Part shown: positions 25,101 to 37,300 of the stretch, in pieces | How positions within the stretch are numbered: position 1 is the first letter of the stretch | Layout: every line of letters starts with the position of its first letter | Position numbers and translations under genes: made by a program | Assembly (NCBI GenBank): GCA_002102555.1 | Contig: MCFL01000010.1 | Coordinates: forward strand, 62,001 to 126,000 | DNA length: 64,000 nt | From: Catenaria anguillulae PL171 | Lineage: Eukaryota > Blastocladiomycota > Blastocladiomycetes > Blastocladiales > Catenariaceae | Reading direction: 5' to 3' | Notes under the pieces: model-generated | What the model saw: the letters and a program-made list of their open reading frames with translations, nothing else | Told to the model about the DNA's origin: nothing | The model's database searches: none

Positions 25101-25673
25101 TAAAGTCGACGAAGCGTGTGGTGGAGGGGCACCTGGAGACGGATTGTGATGATGGTGGTGGTACGACTTGGGGGCTGCTGTTGACATTGGGTCGAGGGTC
25201 AATGGGCGCTGCGAGAAGCCGTAGTGCGAGTGTGAGTGTGACGGCGGCGGGGCCACGGCAGTGAAAGCGGGTGCGACAGTTCCCGCTCCCGCTCCTGCTC
25301 CTGGAGGCACGGGTCCCGGCGGCGGCGGTGGTAAGGAAGGCGGATGGTTGAGGTAGTAGGACTGCGACGCATGCGACGGGTACAGAACTGCAGCCGCGGG
25401 CTGTGGTGGGGGTGGAGCATAGGCATAGTGTGAATGTGCATGTGACTGTGACTGTGACTGTGACTGTGCATGTGATTGCGAATGCGATTGTGACTGCGAT
25501 TGCGATTGCGACTGCGACTGCGACTGCGACTGCGGCCGTGCATGTGGCTGTGGCTGCGGGTGCCAGCTGGTTGCTTGCGAGTGAGCAGGCGCAGGGTGAT
25601 GGGCGAGGGGCCGGGGCGACGCGGCGGACGATTTGGGGCGGGCAGGCGATGCCGTGGACAGCGGGGATGCCAT
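22143..25673 (-). CDS. Pho85-type cyclin, PCL/Clg1-like (three exons)
   Basis: Exons 25673-24837, 24775-23062 and 22951-22143 (introns 61 and 110 nt; phases 0 and 1) give 1119 residues. The cyclin core lies early in exon 2: LPTFIAEILRRS and LFYLFKYR, an A-rich/P-rich insertion, then RRLFLAALILAAKYLQDKNY and NKAWAKISGLTALEINRNE, the characteristic PCL cyclin block. The N-terminal exon is low complexity, with a long run of SQ repeats and several histidine runs, as in yeast Clg1. The C-terminal half is A/S/P-rich with a possible basic KRQRP nuclear signal. It should partner a Pho85/CDK5-class kinase in nutrient or polarity control. It is much larger than yeast PCLs because of low-complexity segments. 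Confidence 0.87.
25436..25542 (-). repeat. SQ-coding hexanucleotide repeat in the Clg1-like cyclin
   Basis: Tandem six-base units read as S-Q on the minus strand, with occasional H and A substitutions, lie within exon 1. Length variation between strains is likely. Confidence 0.85.
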
Positions 25674-26810
25674 TGCGCGGGGTGCCGTCTCGAGTTGTGC
25701 CTTGTGGTTGGTGCGTGCGGCGTATCGGTACGACAAGCTTAAGCTTAAAGCGTTTCGCAAGTACGATGATGAAGTACGGTAACGGACGAGAGATGATGGA
25801 AATTTTGAGTTTTGGTTTGCCGTGCTGTGCTGTGCCGCCGTGCCGTGCTGTGCCTCAAAAAGGCCAACAAGTCAAGAATCAAGTCCGGAATCGGCAACAA
25901 TAACAAAACAAACATGGAATCTTGTGGAATCTTGAGATATCGATACTCTTGTTCGCACTCACACGCAGTGCGCAGCCGTGGTGCAGCTTGATTCTTTTAT
26001 ACATGTGGATGATGTGTCGAATCCTTGCAACGGTTTGTGCGAGTCGTAGCTCGGCCAGTGCCAGTGCTGAGGCAAAACAGGGGATCCGCAAGTGAACTCA
26101 AGTGAACGTTGAAGGCAGGGTAGCTGTCGATGGCATGCGCAACGCGAAGACAACCATCGACCTCGACCAAGTTATAAATGTCAAAGGTCCCCTTGGATTC
26201 AAGGGATGATGATCACCCACACCTGTATTAAACGATGGCGATGAAGACGACGACGATGATGAATGCCTCGACTGAACGGTGCATGCAGACGGTACATAAA
26301 GAAGAGATTGGTGAATGCGATTTGGCACGCTCCAGCGGCAGGGGACACAGAGCGAGCATAACGACAAGACGAGAAAAATGCACCTGCGTTACAGTCTGGA
26401 ATGTTGCAGCCTTGAACGAGGGCAGGCGAACGGGCAAAGAATCAGGTGATTCCGTACGTGCAGATCACAAGCGACGGCAGCGTCGGCAAGGTTGGCAAGG
26501 TTGGCAAGGTGTACAATATTTGATGGTCAACAGCTCTGTAGGTCTCGAAGAGGGTCAAGGTGAGCAGCGACGTCAACGCAGCTGTGATTGAAGCGAGGGA
26601 GGGCTACACTCAAAGGACACGCACAGGGTTATTGAGGATCATCACATGCACAAAGCTATGTCTGTCTTGACTTCCTCACCTAAGAGTTTTACCAACTGCA
26701 GGTAGCCAAATGATAGGATATTCAACTCTTCTACATAAACTTTATTTTCCTTGCTGTCGCATTTGGAAGCATCGGCAAACAGATCACAGTTCAGTGGCCC
26801 TCTGAACCCG
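25674..26810. promoter_or_regulatory. Upstream region of the Clg1-like cyclin
   Basis: 1.1 kb with no coding signal that I trust. Contains a three-copy ten-base direct repeat (GGCAAGGTT unit) at 26483-26511. Presumed promoter of the minus-strand cyclin plus the 3' flank of the gene to the right. Confidence 0.4.
26483..26511. repeat. Short tandem repeat, GTTGGCAAG unit
   Basis: Three adjacent copies of a nine- to ten-base unit in a non-coding region. Confidence 0.7.
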
Positions 26811-27605
26811 CTAACCAGCAACGCGACATTCTGAAGCATCGTTAGCCTTGGCTTCAAGCCGTCTTCCAAAATCAATTGGCAGGGCACTGCAGTCTATTCA
26901 CCTTTGCCTCAGCTTTGTCGTTGCAATAGCGAGGCCGGCCGAGGCTCTGGGCGGCGTCGACACGATCGAATCCAGCCGGCCCACGAGTACACCTGCCAGT
27001 ACACTACCATGTGCCCAGGGAAAAGGTTCGTCCCAAGCAAAACAATGCCTCGCATTTCCTCTCATTCGCATTCACGACTCGGTCATTCACGTCGTTCCAT
27101 GCCAGTTCCCCGCTCCTGCGATCTGGACGGTCATGGGTCAGAAGCAACTTCAACTCCACGCTTCACGCATTCTTAGCTCCCATGATCGGACTTGGACATT
27201 GTCCATCTCGATGATCTTCTCAAGGGCGCTCTGGCGTGGTCGCTGGACGTGACTCACCTGGCGGCCACGATCGAACCAAAAAAGTGCCTCGTCGATCGGC
27301 GCAGCCATGGGCTCAATTAGAGTTGCTGAAATGAACCAAACACGACACGTCACCACTCCAGCCTCATGTGGCATACATCGTGTGCAGAACATCACCACAT
27401 GGCAGCGCATACAGAGAGCGACAATATCCTCCTTTAAACTAGCGGGAAAGACAAGCTCTGCTGGCTGCCGACGAGTTGTAGTAGTGTTGTTTTGATTGCC
27501 ACTGTCGACTGCCTGCGCAAAATTAATAATTCCACTGTGAGTTGCCTGCACATTTGGCGATTCATCCCCTAGGTAACCGCCTTTTTCCTTCTGTCGATCA
27601 ATCAT
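26811..27605 (-). CDS. Unidentified protein, multi-exon model
   Basis: I do not recognise this gene. A start at 27605 (MIDRQKEK) opens exon 27605-27413, spliced (GTATGC donor, TTTCAG acceptor, phase 1) to 27325-27258, which ends at a strong GTGAGT donor, phase 0. A further coding-like exon (LAWNDVNDRVVNANERKC, then LFCLGRTFSLGTW) ends at 27008, and a last one may run 26886-26811. The acceptor before the third exon is uncertain (near 27140). An alternative frame at 26890-26680 with a GTGAGG donor is also open and could be another exon. No signal peptide, membrane segment or catalytic motif is visible. The start lies 340 bp from the divergent GPCR gene. Confidence 0.4.
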
Positions 27606-27944
27606 GTTTGTTCACCACGCTTGAGTCAAAGATGCAGGATAAATGAAACGATTCTGACTGGAGCGAAGGCCAGTATAACTTCATCCATCCACACGACTTT
27701 TCATGGAAAATGACAGGTGAAGCCGGCAGCTAGACGGGCAGCAACAGCGCCAGAATGTCGATTTAATGCCAGAAAGGCAAATGCTCGGCTACTGGCAAGA
27801 GGACAGGGAAAGTTTGGTGCAGGCGTCTCAGATATGTTCGCACTTTGCGGCAAGAACGCCAATAGGATAACCACACACATTGAACGCACAAGCCAACGAA
27901 AGCAGCACCACAGAGGCTCATTACCTGATGCAATACATGCGAAA
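27606..27944. promoter_or_regulatory. Divergent promoter, unidentified gene / class C GPCR
   Basis: 340 bp between the two opposite start codons. No recognisable site. Confidence 0.4.
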
Positions 27945-30900
27945 ATGCCACCAATGATTATCTGTCTTTTCGCCATAGTCGTCCTGACGTTGTTGACGCG
28001 GGTCCACACCCAGCGAAATGTGCTACCTCTTGCCGTCCATCTCCCGCTGTTGAACACTGCACAGTTACCAAACGTTGGCGGGATCGTCCGGGCATTACAA
28101 CTTGCTGAGTCTGGGCTGGACCGATTACACGCAAACTACACCTTTCAAGTGTCGTATGTGGCGACAAATCTGACCTTGATCGACTCGTCATGGGCATTGT
28201 ACGAGTCGATACAGAAAGGAGCGTTGGGAATAATCGGCGACGTGCGTCTCCCAATCTGGCTTGACTACCTCTGAATAAAGTGTTGCGCAATGCCGTGCTC
28301 ATTTCCATTGTTCTACCTCGAATGCTCAGTACCTTAACGAGTTTACAGAGCCGGCCGCTCTGCAAGCAGGCCTGTATGGGGTTTACATGTGCTCAGGTTC
28401 AGCAACTGCGCAGTCCTTATCAATGCCTGATTACCGTCTGTTTTATCGGTACAGACCAACAAAAGCTACCAGTACCTGCTAGCATGGTGATCCGATTGCA
28501 TGATACTCACTCGCTTCCACCTCAGCACAATCGCAAACGCTGAACAGCATGGCCATGCCATTGCCAAATTTGTTCGTGGCATCGGCTGGTCCAATGTCAA
28601 CCTTGTCTTTCACACAGAGTACAGGTCAATCGCTGAAGGGTTTACTCGCTCAGCCACACTCCTCGGCATTTCCATTTCAACCACCCAAGTCCTTTCAGCA
28701 GATGTGATGGATCACGAACCCATTCTTTCCGCTATGCTCCAGACTGGAACGCTCATTCACGTATTTCTCGGATTACCAGCAGTCTCGGTCGAGTTTCTGC
28801 GTAATGCCAAGCGTAGGGGGCTCATGGAACCGGGCAACGCTTGGATCACGCCAGATAGTTTCAGCACGGCGTTGGATGTGAGCAATACAACGGACTGGAC
28901 CAGGGGTATCCTAGACGGCTTTCTAGTCGCTGCTCCACTCGAAGACGCAATGAATGCGCAAGCTGAGGAGTTCAAGCAGAGATGGGCGTTTACGTATCCC
29001 GACCAGCCGGTGCCGCCATATGCCCTGCTGTTTCGAGGTTTGGATACATATATCGTGCCGTTCTCTATTTCACATTGCTGTCACTCATACTCACACTTTG
29101 TTATACCACCTGTTTTACAGACTGCATGTACTCGATGAGCGAGGGGCTGATTCGTCAAAGCGAGCGCTATGGCTACGAAAATGTGATGGCAAAGAACTAT
29201 CCCATCAACCTGTTTGCACTCGTCCGGTCCTTTGTCGGCGCCTCTGGCGAGTTCACGCTCAACAACCGCGGCGACCGTGACCAAAACTTTGCCATTCGCA
29301 ATATCTTCAATGGATCCATCTCCGACTTTGTCCATGTACCGCAAGGGGAGAACGCGACCTCACTTTTGTTGATTCGGCCTGCCACATTCCCTGGCGGCAC
29401 AACTGTGCAACCGGCAGACAAGATCACCAAGCAGTTCATTCATCATTCGTGGAAAACGGGCTCGGGGCTCGCACTCGGCTCAGTGACCGTGGTTGTCATG
29501 GCCGTCGTTCTGATATCCATTCTGTATCTCTTCAAGCACCGCTCGCTGGGAACCGTGCGACACCTTTCATTCCCATTCTTGGCCGTTATTTCGGTCGGCT
29601 GCATTCTCACTCTGCTTAGTACTGCCCTGTCGCTTGATCCAACGCCAACAAACTGTCAATCGGCAACTTGGGTGTTTGTGTGGGGCATTCAACTCGTTCT
29701 TGGAGCAGGCATGGTGAAAACCTACCGCATCTGGAGCATATTTGAAGTCAAGAACCTGGCTAAAGTGGCTGGGATTCATAACAAGCTTCTGTTTGCCATT
29801 CTCTCGGGCATTCTCGTGGTTCAAACAGTCATTCTTATCGTCTTCACGGCACTCGACCCATGGATGCATCACTCACTCAAGTCCGGTCGCACCTGGACCC
29901 ATGTATCGTGCGCGATCCAGCCGACGTCGCCGTTGCGTATACCGTTTGTTGTGACCAATCTCATTTACTCTGGCCTGCTGGCCATTGCGTTTCTATGGTT
30001 TGCGTTCCAGACGCGCAACGTGGCCGCCAATTATAACGAGTCCCGGTTCATGTACGTGACTGGACAGTCGGTGGCCATGGCATCGATTGTCGTCATTGTG
30101 TTTGCCTTGGTCGAATTTGACGAGGCGGCGCCCATTGCGTTCTTGGTCAAGCATTGGCTCATTGTGGCTGCCGTTTCGTTTGTATTTTACTGCATGGTCG
30201 GTCGACTGGTTCCGGACGTGCGCGCTCAAGCACGGTTGCCAACCCCAAGTGCATTGGGTATGAGCAGCACGGCCGTGGCGCGTGCAGCGGGTGTGGGCGG
30301 AGGCGGCAGCGCAGGTGTGAGCGACGCAAAGTGCGGATTGCAGGCTCTGCATTTCAAGTCTGGCAAAGCGTCTGTGTCACTGACTGGGTCGGCAAAGGAG
30401 GCAAGCACGTCCATTCTCAAGGGGACGTTTCCGGTCCGATCCACGTCTTTGTTTTCACGCTGGAAGTCGACGCACGTGCGTGTGATTGCGTCCGAGGGAA
30501 TCATCTCGTTTCTTTCTGCGATGCCGTCGGCGGCGGCAACAGGCATCACAATAGACCTGTCAGTTGCATTGGTCAACCCCGCCGTGACCTTGCCGCCCGA
30601 TCTCATGTGCATTCAACTGTTTGCAAACGGTGAATCTTGGCTGATTCAGTTCGATACAGAGAATGAGCGCATGCATTGGGCGCAAATCATTGCGACCGTT
30701 GCCAGTGCGACGTCCGCGAGCGTGGCGAGTGCGATTGGGCTGGGCAAATTGCGCCGGGTGGCGACCAAAGGCAAAGGAAGCGGCCGGACAAAGCCCGCAG
30801 CGGAATCGTCACCAAAGAAGCAATCCGAGTTGGGCTGGTATCGCGATGAAGAAGTAGGGCAAGAGTTGAAGAAGACTGCATTGAGTGGATCGTCAGCAAT

Positions 30901-31057
30901 GCTACTGGGAATGGGAGGAGACGGCACTGGGAGCAATGGGCGGCTAACGGTTGGAGGCAGTGGGCTGTTGACTGGAAATGGGCCGGCGAGTGGGTCGCGG
31001 GACATCTGGAACGGGAAGCCCATGACCGATCTCGGTCAGTCTGAGTTCTTTCGTTGA
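27945..31057 (+). CDS. Class C G-protein-coupled receptor with C-terminal PH-like domain
   Basis: Exons 27945-28241, 28330-28448, 28526-29037 and 29121-31057; phases 0, 2 and 1 all match, 954 residues. A signal peptide (residues 1-22) is followed by a periplasmic-binding-type ligand domain (about 25-415) with family landmarks GVYMCSGSATAQ, RTIANAEQHGHAIAKFV and LLFRDCMYSMSEGL. Seven hydrophobic segments run from about residue 424 (LALGSVTVVVMAVVLISILYL) to about 680, as in GABA-B/metabotropic receptors. The cytoplasmic tail contains at about 720-840 a segment that reads as a PH domain: basic FSRWKSTHVRVI, beta strands, and a closing helix with ENERMHWAQII. It is likely a surface nutrient or amino-acid-like sensor signalling through heterotrimeric G proteins. 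The ligand is unknown. Confidence 0.85.
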
Positions 31058-31935
31058 AACTTCAATACACCCTCGTTCGATGTTGATGCCTACAGTGTCT
31101 GCTTCTTGGGGTCCGCCTTGGCGTGCAGTTGCTTAACCAAAGTCCAAGGATTTGGGGGCGGTCACAGCCACCATGAATGCCCACGTCCTGCAAGTGTGGA
31201 CATGTATTGTGGCGGCTGCTTGGCCGTCGGTCATGAGGTACGTGATCAAGAAACGAAATCCACTGTGAGACATACCAGCCTCATCAAGCGATCCGGTGAC
31301 GACCCCAAGTTAACGCGTCGCGCAATGAACTGTGTGGCTCGCAAAATCTCCCTCGCTCTCTTCACCGCTTAAGTTGGCACAGGCGTCAGCCCCATGCCTG
31401 TGCTCATACTAATCGACAAGCCTGGCCGTAGCTCGGCAGGTCAAGCCGACCTTGATGTAAATCGACACAAACATTTCATTTGGTGCCATTTGCTTTTGGC
31501 CGTTGCGTTGAGGGTTGTTGAGGCACCTGTGACGAATTACCTGTGTGACGTATGTGAGTCCTTTTCTCCTTTCTCTTCGGCTCCATGACCGGGGTAGAGG
31601 ACAATATGAGGGACAAAAAAACCGTCAACAATGTCAATGTTGATGGGACGCAAACAGTTAATTTGGCTCATGCTCGAGTTGTCATCTTTCGAGCAAGCAA
31701 CAGTGTTCCCGCCACCTCCACCTCCGCTCAAATCAACCTTACCCCATTCCCTCATAAACCGCCAGGCGTCCCTGAAATCCTAAAGGCGGCACATGTTCCC
31801 ACTTTCTGCCGCCACTTTTTCCCACATACCCACCTCTGCTTCCCGTCGACACACCTAGACTGCTCGCTTGCTTGCAAGCTCAAGACTTGTCAAACCCTCT
31901 TTATTTGTACATACAACATCATTCCCTTGCTCACC
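31058..31935. promoter_or_regulatory. Intergenic region upstream of tyrosinase
   Basis: 880 bp between two co-directional genes. A short plus-strand open frame (31106-31372) has several Cys and His residues but no recognisable spacing, and I do not call it a gene. The final 150 bp are C/T-rich, as in other promoters of this window. Confidence 0.45.
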
Positions 31936-34246
31936 ATGGCTCGCAAACTCCTCTCCACTCTGTTCCTGGTTTCGCTCTTCTTGTCCCTTTCTGCCGCTGC
32001 GCCGACGACCGATCGCAATGCCAAATGTTCTCGCATCCGTGTCCGTCGCGAGGTGCGTGATCTGAGCGATGCAGAATGGAATGCATATGTTGCTGCTGTC
32101 AAGGGTATGTTGATGAGCATTGTTACTGTCTCACGTTTCCGAGAGGAAAGCTGATCACTCGTGTGTCTCAATCCACACAGGCTTGCACAATGCGCCAGCT
32201 ACTCGCTCAAAATACAGCGCACGTGGATTGTCAAAGTACGACGAGCTTGTTGCCATTCACAACGAATTCTCTGGCCTTTCGCACGCGGACCCGCGCTTCC
32301 TCGTCTGGCACCGTGCCTACCTCCTCGAGTTCGAAGATGCCCTTCAAGCCATCAACCCAACCGTCACGATTCCTTACTGGGCATGGGCAAAACCCGAGGA
32401 TGCAAACGCCATTGAAAAGTCGGTCGTGCTGTCTGCAAAATACTTTGGTAGCTCTCAACCTGGCCAGTGTATTCCCGATGGTCCGTTTGCCAACTGGTCG
32501 ACCAAGGTGCAGCAAAACTCGCTCGGCCAATCTGCCTGCGTCCGCCGTGGGCTCTCCACCAGTCGGCCCAACACCGAACGCTTGGCGACTCTGTCGGAAA
32601 TCGGCAGCATGATGCGTCAGGTTTCGACCTTCTCCGAGTTCTCCTTCCTGGTCGAGTTCAACACTCACCCCGGGCTGCACGTCCTCATTGGCACCGACAA
32701 GAGCACCAACCGGTTCCTCGACATGGCGACCATGATTTCGCCCAACGATATCATCTTCTTCTCGCACCATGCGTTCATGGACAAGGTCTGGCACGATTTC
32801 CAACTGCTCAAGAACGTCCCGTACGATGGCCAAAGGTACCTGTCGTCGCGGTCAATCTCCAAGGCGGTGCAGCTGTCAGATCCGTTGACTCCGCTTGTGC
32901 AACGGGACGGCAAGCCGTGGACCGTGGGTGATGTGTACGATTCGGACGAGATTTGCGTCAAGTACCTCAATCCCGGCGACGTTGTGCCCGCAGCGGAAAC
33001 CACAACGACCACGTCCTCGGCCAGTAGCACGTCGACGTCGAGCGCAACCGCCACTTCATTGTCGTCTGCAGCCTCGACCACGGACACGACTACAGCGTCT
33101 GCCACAGCCACTACCACAGCCGAATCGGACAGCACGACCGCAACATCTACGACGGCTGCATCGGACAGCACAACAGCCAGTAGCACCACCAGTACCGAGT
33201 CGGCAACGAGCTCCACGGGTACCAGCGCGGCGTCTTCTGCTTCCTCGACGGCAACTTCAACTGAAATTTTGTCGTCGTCTGCGACGGCAACTGAGTCGGC
33301 AACCAGCACGGAGACAGACACGACCATCACTGCGACTTCAACTGCCTCATCCGCCACAACCGATGAATCGAGCTCGACCACCACCGCTTCGGCCACGACG
33401 ACAAGTGTTCCCACACCAGCGCGCAACCCAATCATCGACCTCGGCCCCATCATCACGCCGATTATTGGCGGTGGCGACAAGCCGCGCGAGCCGGAACCGC
33501 CAATCATTCTCCCGCCCGTGATCCGTCCTCAACCCGAGCCGGAACCTGAGCCGACCCGCCCTCAACCTCCCGTCCAGACTCCCGTCATTGTCGTTCCGCC
33601 CGTGATTCGCCCCGTTGAACCGACTTCGACCCGCCCACCCGTTGTCATTGGCCCGACTGGCACGGCTGTTCCTCGTCCCCCAGTTATCAGCTCGATCACG
33701 ACGAGTGCAACCGCAATTGCCACTGCAACTGCCTCAGGCGGTGCCAAGCCGACCGAACCCCCAACGCCCGCCATTCCCGGTATTGGTGGCGGCGACAAAG
33801 GCGCCTCGCTCACGATTCCTACGGCAACCATCCCGGCTCCTGCCCCAACCCGCACGTTGGTTGCTGTTCCTGATGCATGGCGTCAGCTCATGAAGCTGCC
33901 CGCGGAAGCCGTCAAGGACGCGGAAAATTACTGGAACCAGGTCGTCAAGGACGTGCAGGCCAAGAAGATTGCACTCGAGCAAGCCGGTGGTGCCAACGGT
34001 GGGCAGCATGCTACTGGTAGTGATGGCACACCGGCGGCAGGCGGCAAGTCGCCTGGATCGCTGGACTACCCTGCCCCAGACACGTCCGAGGTGATTCGCG
34101 AGCTGCGCCGCCAACAGCAGTCGGATGCCGTCAAGGCGGGTCACTCTACCGCCGAGGAGCAGTCGTCGTCCGCAGCTCAGCTAGCCAATGGCTTTGCTGG
34201 TTCGCTTCTCATTGCTGTGGCGTCTCTCCTTGCCCTGGTGTTGTAA
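31936..34246 (+). CDS. Secreted, probably GPI-anchored tyrosinase (two exons)
   Basis: Exons 31936-32104 and 32181-34246 with a 76-nt intron, phase 1, 744 residues. A signal peptide (MARKLLSTLFLVSLFLSLSAAA) leads to the tyrosinase central domain. The CuA region is IHNEFSGLSHADPRFLVWHRAYLLEFE-like, given here in parts: IHNEF, then HADPRFLVWHRAYL. The CuB region has NTHPGLHVLIG and, later, SHHAFMDKVWHDF. Together these supply the six copper-binding histidines. After residue ~340 comes an S/T-rich stalk, then P/E-rich repeats, then a terminal hydrophobic segment (FAGSLLIAVASLLALVL) preceded by small residues, typical of a GPI signal. It would oxidise mono- and diphenols at the cell surface or wall, for example for melanin. 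The start fits the signal peptide. Confidence 0.92.
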
Positions 34247-34394
34247 AGCATTCTTCACGTGTACATTCACACTTGCTGATTTTGCGTTCGTCATTTTTGA
34301 TTTCTGTGACTCTCCCTCCATCCATACACATAAACGAGCTGATTCGAAAACAAAAGAAGTCCTTTTCCATACATACATATGCACGAGTCTGCGT

Positions 34395-37300
34395 TTATCG
34401 CCCATTCCCAATGACCCCATTGCCCCCCAACGTCAAAGTCTTGACCGATATGCATTGACTCTTCTGAAAGGTGGATCCGCCTCCCAACTCAGACCCATCC
34501 AGCGTCACGTTCGAGAATCGCAAGGCCTGTTTCGCAGGTTGCTGCGAAGGGACGCCCGTTGCCTGCCACTGAGTGCTATCGGGCGCAAGCTGAACGGCTG
34601 CTCGTGCTGCTTCACGCTCGTCCTCTGTGACAATTGCCCCGTCAATGCGGGTGACGGCCGGCATGATTTGTTGAATGACTGAACGGTAAGCAGCGACACG
34701 AGATATAGGGTTGCCGACCATGGAGATGCTCAGGAGGGTTTGACTCTGTTGGAGTGATGGCGCAATGGCTCAGTCGCGAAACGACAGTAGGCTGAGAAAG
34801 CGGCAGAGAACATACTCCAACGTCGACGAGCTCGGTCACTCGGTTGCGGTCCGCGTACAAATACTTGAGCTTGGGCATGTGCTTGACAAAGATGATGGAC
34901 TTGATTCGATTGTCGCTACAGTGTCGTACAGAAACCAGCGTGAGTATCTGACCTTGTTGAGAGGCAAGACAGGATACAAGGGTAGGAATGCAAACGCACT
35001 TAACTGACAACTCTTTGAGTGACCGCATTCCCCCGGCAACATCCACGTCAATGCTCCTCACTTGATTCCCGTCCGCGTACAGCTTTTGCATGGTTCTGAC
35101 CCGCTCCAATCCATCGAGCTTGACCAGCTTGTTGGCGCGCAAACTGAGAATGCGTAACTCGAGTGCAATTGACTCGGGAAACAAGTCGGCAATGCGTTGA
35201 AACTGATTGTGGTCTAGGTAGAGCTCAGCCAACGACGGCCACAAGAGTCCCAACGGTCCGCCGTCCCTGTCGGTCGAAGAAGACCTCGCCATCCCTCCGG
35301 CTTTCCCGGCCCCTACACGGCCAGGAGAAACGACCTTGGCGGGATCTGGAAGCGACTCGAGCTTGTTGCCGCTGACGCTCAAGCACCGCAACGCTCGCAA
35401 ATGCACCAGGTTGGAGATGTCAGACAATTGGTTCCCATCCAGGTTGACAAAGGCCAAATGCGAAAACTCGCCTGGTGTGAAGCATTCGATCCGAACCAAT
35501 CCACATGCACGCATGTCCAAACACGTCAAGGACCGCACACTCATGGTATCCAAGCGGTCGACAAGCTTGGTGCGCGTCAAGCATCCGACGAGCAGCTGCT
35601 TGGCGCAGGCAACCTCGTCGTCGGACACTGGCGCGCCATCGAGGACTTGCAAGGCCGGAGAGGTGTAGATCACGGTGGAGCGATAATTGAGAAGCGATGC
35701 AACAAATGGATTGCCGCGCATGTCGAGGACAATTAGGTGATGTGCACCGTGGATGGCGTTGACTTGGCCGGCATCCATGATTTGATTGTGAGCAATATGC
35801 AGCTCTTGCAGCTTTCCAAGCTTGCGGACAAAGTCCAAGGTCTTGACCGAGTTGCCGCAAATGTTGAGATGGGTCAGTCGTGGAAACACACGTGAGTGGG
35901 AGTGAGACGCTGAGCTGGCGGTTGAAGGTGCAGAGGGAGAATCACTACCATGGCCGCTCACGCTGTTTGCCGTGCTGGTGACAGGAATCACCTCTGAAAT
36001 CCGATTGCACGCCACGTCCACCACGTGGAGGGATGGTAAATGCACAAGGGATGCCAGCGAGGTTAGCAGGTTGCCAGCCAAATACACGTGCTCCAAGTGA
36101 TGCATTCGTGAAAGTTGCTCGATGGACGACAAGTTGCAATTACGGAGCGACAAGTGCTTGACGTGCTTGAGTCCAAGCGACAGGTGAACAGAGTCAAGGA
36201 TCGAGGAAGCGAGGACTTGTGGATGAGGATGCTGGCCGACTTGATCCAGTTCAGGTCGAACGGTCGATGCGGGTGGGAACAAAAAGTAGTTGTTTGGCAA
36301 TCGCAACGGTTCCTCGAGCAAATAGTCGTCGTAGACGACCTCGTCAATTGAATGAAGCCATTGGACAAGAATGTCGTAGCATTCGGCTCCGAATCGGTTG
36401 CCCGATGCATCCAGAAAGGACAGGCTTGGTGGGTACGAGTCGGGTAAGCGAGTGATTTGGTTGTATGACACATCGAGCCGAGTCACATTCGGAAACACCG
36501 CAAAGATTTGCTTGAGGTCGTAAAGAGAGTTGAATGCAAGTCGGGCTTGGGTGACATGCGGCAGAGTAAGCGAGGGGAGCGAGCTGATTCCCATATGGCT
36601 CAGGTCGATTCGCGTGGAGCTGGTCTTGGCTGCATCGTCAAGAAGCGATTCGAGCCGCTGGCGGTTACCAGACCGAAAGTCGCTGTAGTCCTTGGAAACA
36701 AAGTGAGGAATGGCGGATTCTGGACAGTCGTCTTGTTGTGAAACCGGCGCCGTAGATTCAGCACCATGGAAAAGGGCGATTGGTAGCCGGCCACGCGAAA
36801 CAAGAAACAGGTCTTCGTGCACGGGCGTCACAAGCAGAACGCCGTCGTCCGGAGCAACAAACGGAAACTCGATCGCCCAGGCTTCACATTGGTCGGAGTC
36901 GCCGAGGAATCGGTCGAGAGGCACACCCAAGGCAACGATCGATGCCGAGTCGGTCGGGGCAAATGTGACGCCGCCGAGATACGTGCACATGAGCCTCAAC
37001 TTGCACTGCTCGAGAACGAGAGACCGAAATGACCTAGTAGTACCGCCGTGGTTGTCCTTGATCCGAGCCAAAAGGTCCGAGTGTAGCCCGAGCGCTCGCT
37101 GATCCAAGGCAAACCCTGTCGTTTCGGCCCAGTCCACGTATCCAAGCACATACGATAGTGGCGACGTTGACCGTGCAACCAAGTCACGTTGTGCGAGAGC
37201 CGTGCCAATGTACTCTGACACAGCCGACTGCCAAGCGATTTCGTAAAAGCGGCGCTTTTTGCGCTGAATGGATTGCGCTTGGGAAACCATCGAGTCAGTA

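Noticed and set aside
31106-31372. Small Cys/His-rich plus-strand frame, possible zinc knuckle
   Set aside because: The Cys and His spacing does not fit a CCHC or other known finger, and there is no supporting context.
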